A program made the position numbers and the translations under genes. Below are positions 60,220 to 64,000 of a stretch of 64,000 nt of DNA, in pieces; positions within the stretch are counted from its first letter, which is position 1, and the number at the start of each line of letters is the position of its first letter. Source of the stretch: Micromonospora pisi (GTDB taxonomy: Bacteria; Actinomycetota; Actinomycetes; Mycobacteriales; Micromonosporaceae). The DNA is taken from NCBI RefSeq assembly GCF_003633685.1, contig NZ_RBKT01000001.1, positions 5,394,001 to 5,458,000 of the forward strand, read 5' to 3'. The notes beneath the pieces are model-generated. The model saw only the letters and a program-made list of their open reading frames with translations. It did no database searches and was not told where the DNA came from.

Positions 60220-61719
60220 ATGACGAGTACTCTCCCGGCGCCTTCCGGTGGTGCGTCGACCCAGAGCCGGCCCACCACTCTCGCTGGCGGCGACTTCAAG
60301 GTGGCGGATCTGTCGCTCGCCGAGTTCGGACGCAAGGAGATCGAGCTGGCGGAACACGAGATGCCGGGCTTGATGTCGTTGCGTCGCGAGTATGCGGCGG
60401 CGCAGCCGTTGGCCGGTGCGCGGATCACGGGTTCGTTGCACATGACGATCCAGACCGCGGTCCTGATCGAGACCCTCACGTCGCTCGGTGCGCAGGTGCG
60501 GTGGGCGTCGTGCAACATTTTCTCCACGCAGGACCACGCCGCCGCGGCGATCGTGGTGGGCCCGGACGGCACTGTCGACGCCCCCGCCGGTGTTCCGGTG
60601 TACGCCTGGAAGGGCGAGTCGCTGGAGGAGTACTGGTGGTGCACCGAGCAGGTGCTGCTCTGGCCGGATGGTCAGGGTCCGAACATGATCCTCGACGATG
60701 GTGGTGACGCGACGCTGTTGGTGCACCGGGGTGCGCAGTTCGAGGCGGCGGGTGCGGTTCCTGCGGTGGAGTCGGCTGATTCGGAGGAGTACGCGGTCAT
60801 CCTGGGTGTGTTGCACCGGTCTTTGGCTGAGGACAACCAGCGGTGGACGCGGGTCGCGGCGGGGATCAAGGGGGTTACCGAGGAGACCACGACGGGTGTG
60901 CACCGGTTGTATGAGATGCAGCAGGCGGGGACGCTGCTGTTCCCGGCGATCAACGTGAACGATTCGGTGACGAAGAGCAAGTTCGACAACAAGTACGGGT
61001 GTCGGCACTCGTTGATCGATGGGATCAACCGGGCCACGGATGTGTTGATCGGTGGCAAGGTCGCGGTCGTGCTTGGTTACGGGGATGTGGGTAAGGGTTG
61101 CGCGGAGTCGTTGCGTGGTCAGGGCGCTCGGGTGATCATCACCGAGGTTGATCCGATCTGCGCGTTGCAGGCGGCGATGGATGGTTACCAGGTCGCGACG
61201 CTGGATGATGTGGTCGGCACGGCGGACATCTTCGTGACCGCGACGGGTTGTTTTGATGTGATCACGAACGAGCACATGGCGCGGATGAAGCATCAGGCGA
61301 TCGTGGGGAACATCGGTCATTTCGACAACGAGATCGACATGGCGGGGTTGGCGAAGCGGTCGGATGTGCGGCGGGTGAACATCAAGCCGCAGGTTGATGT
61401 GTGGAAGTTCGATGACGGGCACTCGATCATCGTGTTGTCCGAGGGTCGGTTGCTGAACCTGGGTAACGCGACCGGGCATCCGAGTTTCGTGATGTCGAAC
61501 TCGTTCGCGAACCAGACGATCGCGCAGGTCGAGTTGTTCACGAAGACCGAGGATTACCCGGTCGGGGTGTATGTGTTGCCGAAGCATCTGGATGAGAAGG
61601 TCGCCCGGTTGCACCTCGGGGCGCTCGGCGCGAAGCTGACCGAGCTGACCAAGGAACAGGCCGCGTATCTCGGCATTCCGGTCGAGGGCCCGTTCAAGCC
61701 GGAGCACTACCGCTACTGA
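60220..61719 (+). CDS. ahcY: Adenosylhomocysteinase (S-adenosyl-L-homocysteine hydrolase)
   Basis: A 499-residue NAD-dependent enzyme splitting SAH into homocysteine and adenosine, completing the methyl cycle. The substrate site is seen in [15 protein letters not shown] and [12 protein letters not shown]. The NAD motif is [12 protein letters not shown], and the C-terminal KPEHYRY cofactor-binding tail is intact. ATG 60220 has AGGAG upstream. Codons after about 60680 use far more GAT, GGT, GTG and TTG than neighbouring genes, an oddity within one gene. It is separated from manA by a 515-bp leader with structure and a possible uORF. Confidence 0.97.
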   Translation: MTSTLPAPSGGASTQSRPTTLAGGDFKVADLSLAEFGRKEIELAEHEMPGLMSLRREYAAAQPLAGARITGSLHMTIQTAVLIETLTSLGAQVRWASCNIFSTQDHAAAAIVVGPDGTVDAPAGVPVYAWKGESLEEYWWCTEQVLLWPDGQGPNMILDDGGDATLLVHRGAQFEAAGAVPAVESADSEEYAVILGVLHRSLAEDNQRWTRVAAGIKGVTEETTTGVHRLYEMQQAGTLLFPAINVNDSVTKSKFDNKYGCRHSLIDGINRATDVLIGGKVAVVLGYGDVGKGCAESLRGQGARVIITEVDPICALQAAMDGYQVATLDDVVGTADIFVTATGCFDVITNEHMARMKHQAIVGNIGHFDNEIDMAGLAKRSDVRRVNIKPQVDVWKFDDGHSIIVLSEGRLLNLGNATGHPSFVMSNSFANQTIAQVELFTKTEDYPVGVYVLPKHLDEKVARLHLGALGAKLTELTKEQAAYLGIPVEGPFKPEHYRY

Positions 61720-61756
61720 GAACCGCCTGTACCGGCCGGGTCGACTGACGAGCGCG

Positions 61757-61924
61757 TCAGCCGGCCCGGCCGTCGTCGTGTCGGGTACGGGTGGGACGTA
61801 CCCAGCTCCACACGCAGTACGCGAGCCAGCCGATCGCCACCACGGTGGCGAGTGGACGCAGGCGCAGCGCGTTCAGCGCGACGATGACCGCGAGCACGGT
61901 GAGCCACGGTACGAAGGCTTTCAC
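61757..61924 (-). CDS. Tiny two-helix membrane protein, hypothetical
   Basis: A 55-residue frame read on the minus strand from GTG 61924 to TGA 61757. The protein begins MKAFVPWLTVLAVIVALNAL and continues LRPLATVVAIGWLAYCVWSWVRP, ending RTRHDDGRAG. Two hydrophobic helices flank a short LRLRP turn, and the C-terminus is basic. Third positions are strongly G/C, as in real genes. No family recognised. It is convergent with sahH and divergent from efeU. Confidence 0.6.
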   Translation of the reverse strand: MKAFVPWLTVLAVIVALNALRLRPLATVVAIGWLAYCVWSWVRPTRTRHDDGRAG

Positions 61925-61999
61925 CGGGTCATTGGATCAGAGGATGGGTGGGCGGCGCCACGTTGACAACTGGTCCGACCAGGGCGCAAGGTAGGCTGG

Positions 62000-62019
62000 C
62001 CTAAGTTAGGCATGCCTAA
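62000..62019. promoter_or_regulatory. IdeR/DtxR-type iron box upstream of efeU
   Basis: TTAGGCATGCCTAA (62006-62019) is a perfect 14-bp palindrome, overlapped by CCTAAGTTAGG (62000-62010), a second palindrome. Together they resemble the IdeR/DmdR consensus TTAGGTTAGGCTAACCTAA. The site is 20 bp before the efeU start. TTGACA at 61963 and TAGGCT at 61992 may be promoter hexamers. Iron-dependent repression is expected. Confidence 0.75.
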
Positions 62020-62039
62020 TTGATGAACCCGGAGTCCTC

Positions 62040-62933
62040 ATGTTCGCCACCTACCTGATCGGTCTACGTGAGGGCCTGGAAGCCACCCTGGTGGTCAGCA
62101 TTCTGATCGCGTTCCTGGTGAAGTCCGACCGTCGGGAACGGTTGCCGCAGGTGTGGGGCGGGGTGGCACTCGCCGTCGTACTCTCCGTCTTCTTCGGCTG
62201 GCTGCTCGAATACACCAGCACCACGCTGCTGGCGAAGTCCGAGGACCGGGAACTGTTCGAGGCGGTGACCTCGGTGGCGGCGGTCATCTTCGTCACCGCG
62301 ATGATCTTCTGGATGCGTGGCGCGGCCCGCTCGCTCAGCGGCGAACTCCGAGGCAAGCTCTCGGACGCGCTCGCCGTCGGCTCGCTCGCGGTCGCCCTGA
62401 TGGCCTTCCTCGCCGTGGTCCGCGAGGGACTTGAGACGGCACTGATCTTCTACTCGGCGGCGCAGAGCGCCCAGGTCGACGGTGGTCCGCTCTACGCGCT
62501 CATCGGCGGCGTCGTCACCGCGATCGGGATCGGTTACCTGCTCTACGCGAGCGCGGTCCGGATCAACCTCACTCGCTTCTTCACCTGGACCGGTGCGCTG
62601 TTGATCCTGGTCGCCGCCGGCATCTTCAAGTACGGCACCCACGACTTCCAGGAAGCCGGTGTCCTGCCCGGCATCAGGACCATGGCGTACGACATCTCCG
62701 GTGTGCTCGACCCGTCCACCTGGTACGGCACCCTGCTCGGCGGCATGTTCAACGTCACCGCCGAGTCGACCGTGCTGGAGGTCGTCGCCTGGGGCGCGTA
62801 CGTGATCCCGGTTTTGCTTCTCTTCCTCCTCCCGGGGCGCCGCGGCTCCGGGACCACCGGCACCACTGGCTCCGCCTCCGGCACCACCGGCTCCGCCACC
62901 GGAGCCGCGCCCGTGGCCCAGCCCGCCGTCTGA
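62040..62933 (+). CDS. efeU: Ferrous iron permease EfeU (FTR1 family)
   Basis: A 297-residue high-affinity iron permease with seven hydrophobic helices and the two REGLE motifs (LREGLEATLVV near residue 9 and VREGLETALIFY near 127), the iron-transport signature of FTR1/EfeU. After the last helix (about 270) the C-terminus is Gly/Ser/Thr-rich and disordered. ATG 62040 follows GGAG at 6 bp. It is preceded by an iron-box palindrome and followed after 21 bp by efeO. EfeB, the peroxidase partner, would be expected just beyond the right edge. Confidence 0.94.
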   Translation: MFATYLIGLREGLEATLVVSILIAFLVKSDRRERLPQVWGGVALAVVLSVFFGWLLEYTSTTLLAKSEDRELFEAVTSVAAVIFVTAMIFWMRGAARSLSGELRGKLSDALAVGSLAVALMAFLAVVREGLETALIFYSAAQSAQVDGGPLYALIGGVVTAIGIGYLLYASAVRINLTRFFTWTGALLILVAAGIFKYGTHDFQEAGVLPGIRTMAYDISGVLDPSTWYGTLLGGMFNVTAESTVLEVVAWGAYVIPVLLLFLLPGRRGSGTTGTTGSASGTTGSATGAAPVAQPAV

Positions 62934-62954
62934 TCTGAGCACAAGGAGAAACAG

Positions 62955-64000
62955 ATGCGTACCACCCGTTTCGTGGCGCTCGCCGCCGCTGGCGCGCTCG
63001 CCGGTATCGGCCTCGCCGGCTGCGGTGCGAAGGACGACGGCAGCAAGGACGCCGCTGGTGGGGCGATCGCGGTCAAGGCCACCGACACCGCGTGCGAGGT
63101 CGGCAGCACCACTGTCGGCGCCGGCACGGTGGTGTTCAACGTGACCAACTCCGGTGCCAAGGTCACCGAGTTCTACGTCTACGCAGCGGGTGACCGGGTG
63201 ATGGGCGAGGTCGAGAACGTGGTCCCCGGGATCAGCCGCGAGTTGCACGTCGAGCTGCCCGCGGGGACGTACGAGACGGCCTGCAAGCCGGGCATGATCG
63301 GCAAGGGCATCCGGGGCGCGCTGACCGTCAGTGGCTCGTCCGCGCCGCTCACCGACAACGCGGCACTCGCCGCCGCGACCGACAGCTACCAGCGGTACGT
63401 GCAGAGCCAGACCGGTGCGCTGTTGGACAAGACCACCGAGTTCGTGACCGCGGTCAAGACCGGTGACGTGGCGGGTGCCAAGGCCCTCTTCCCGGTCGCC
63501 CGCACCTACTGGGAGCGGATCGAGCCGGTGGCCGAGATCTTCGGCGACCTCGACCCGAAGATCGACGGCCGCGAGGAGGTGCTCGAGGAGGGGATGGAGT
63601 TCACCGGCTTCCACCGCCTGGAGAAGGACCTCTGGACCACCGGCGACATCAGCAAGGACGGCCCGATCGCGGACCGCCTGCTCAGCGACGTCAAGGAGAT
63701 CGTGGCGAAGGCGAACGCCGAGCGGCTCTCCCCGCTCAACCTCGCCAACGGCGCGAAGGAACTCCTCGACGAGGTGGCGACCGGCAAGATCACCGGCGAG
63801 GAGGACCGCTACTCGCACACCGACCTGTGGGACTTCAACGCCAACGTCGAGGGCTCCAAGGCGGCCATCGCCGCGCTCCGCCCGGTCCTCACCGAGCGCG
63901 CCCCCGAGCTGGTCACCTCTCTCGACAGTGGCTTCGCCACGGTCGACACGACCCTGGGCAAGCACCGGGCCGGTGATGGCTGGAAGTTGCACACCGAGCT
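62955..64000 (+). CDS. efeO: Iron uptake lipoprotein EfeO, 5' portion (runs off the right edge)
   Basis: At least 348 residues with no stop before the window ends. Residues 1-23 are a lipoprotein signal with lipobox LAGCG. Residues about 38-128 form the cupredoxin-like EfeO N-domain (AIAVKATDTACEVGSTTV, VPGISRELHVELPAGTYETAC, in parts). Residues 135 onward are the M75/imelysin-like domain with the HxxE motif in GFHRLEKDLW. This protein captures iron outside the membrane for EfeU. AAGGAGA precedes ATG 62955, 21 bp after efeU, so the genes are one operon. Confidence 0.93.
   Translation, partial: MRTTRFVALAAAGALAGIGLAGCGAKDDGSKDAAGGAIAVKATDTACEVGSTTVGAGTVVFNVTNSGAKVTEFYVYAAGDRVMGEVENVVPGISRELHVELPAGTYETACKPGMIGKGIRGALTVSGSSAPLTDNAALAAATDSYQRYVQSQTGALLDKTTEFVTAVKTGDVAGAKALFPVARTYWERIEPVAEIFGDLDPKIDGREEVLEEGMEFTGFHRLEKDLWTTGDISKDGPIADRLLSDVKEIVAKANAERLSPLNLANGAKELLDEVATGKITGEEDRYSHTDLWDFNANVEGSKAAIAALRPVLTERAPELVTSLDSGFATVDTTLGKHRAGDGWKLHTE

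Noticed and set aside
59779-61707. A 642-codon minus-strand frame through sahH and its leader
   Set aside because: Antisense shadow of sahH; no start signal or recognisable domain.
62064-63992. A 642-codon minus-strand frame across efeU and efeO
   Set aside because: Antisense shadow of two clearly identified genes in an operon.

Overview
The window is high-GC actinobacterial DNA. Codon third positions are strongly G/C, GTG and TTG starts are common, and many neighbouring genes overlap by ATGA or GTGA. Actinobacterial markers (WhiB2-type regulator, DUF3499, TIGR03089, DUF5753-type XRE regulator, F420 biosynthesis genes) and overall gene style suggest a Micromonosporaceae chromosome. That family assignment is inference from content, not a database result. 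No rRNA, tRNA, CRISPR array, prophage or insertion sequence was recognised.

Layout. (1) 1-6.6 kb: the 3' end of hflX, an FAD oxidoreductase coupled to a family-39-type glycosyltransferase, a hemerythrin, and an FAD/Rieske oxidoreductase. (2) 6.6-16.1 kb: a redox and envelope-stress stretch. It holds CtaG/DUF2243, a family 2 glycosyltransferase, a CDGSH protein, a three-gene membrane/helical-protein operon, a divergent response-regulator/kinase pair, Mn catalase followed by a putative Mn transporter, and a DinB protein. (3) 16.1-21.9 kb: a small secreted protein, a membrane-anchored XRE regulator of RodZ-like architecture, and an aldo-keto reductase/MFS operon divergent from a MarR gene with three operator copies. 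(4) 22-31.9 kb: a secreted GH16 beta-glucanase with three discoidin-type modules behind a LacI-type operator, a thioesterase, LtrA, a multi-pass membrane protein, a secreted ThuA-ricin lectin protein, and acetoacetyl-CoA synthetase. (5) 32.2-45.5 kb and 54.7-61.7 kb: a block whose gene set resembles the Mycobacterium tuberculosis Rv3268-Rv3248c neighbourhood (recalled, not searched). It contains TIGR03089, a glycosyltransferase, mannose-1-phosphate guanylyltransferase, fbiB/cofE, fbiA/cofD, fbiC, whiB2, a metallopeptidase-like protein, DUF3499, phosphomannomutase, Trm112, a SIS protein, a CDF transporter, manA and sahH. (6) 45.6-54.5 kb: accessory genes inserted in that block. These are an 827-residue membrane-anchored protein coupled to a GNAT acetyltransferase, a deaminase-SUKH fusion, a second LtrA, endonuclease V, a DUF5753 regulator, and a secreted/membrane protein with five 30-bp coding repeats. 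(7) 61.8-64 kb: a tiny membrane protein, then efeU-efeO behind an iron box, running off the right edge.

How the parts work together. The mannose genes supply GDP-mannose for glycans: ManA makes mannose-6-P, phosphomannomutase makes mannose-1-P, and the guanylyltransferase makes GDP-mannose. FbiA, FbiB/CofE and FbiC make coenzyme F420, although the nitroreductase half of FbiB appears lost here. SahH regenerates the methyl cycle. Regulatory signals visible directly in the sequence include a triple MarR site, a CebR-like palindrome, a palindrome over the whiB -10, an AT-rich palindrome over the -10 of the membrane XRE gene, an IdeR/DtxR-type iron box, and a long sahH leader with a possible Cys-containing leader peptide and a GNRA-capped hairpin.
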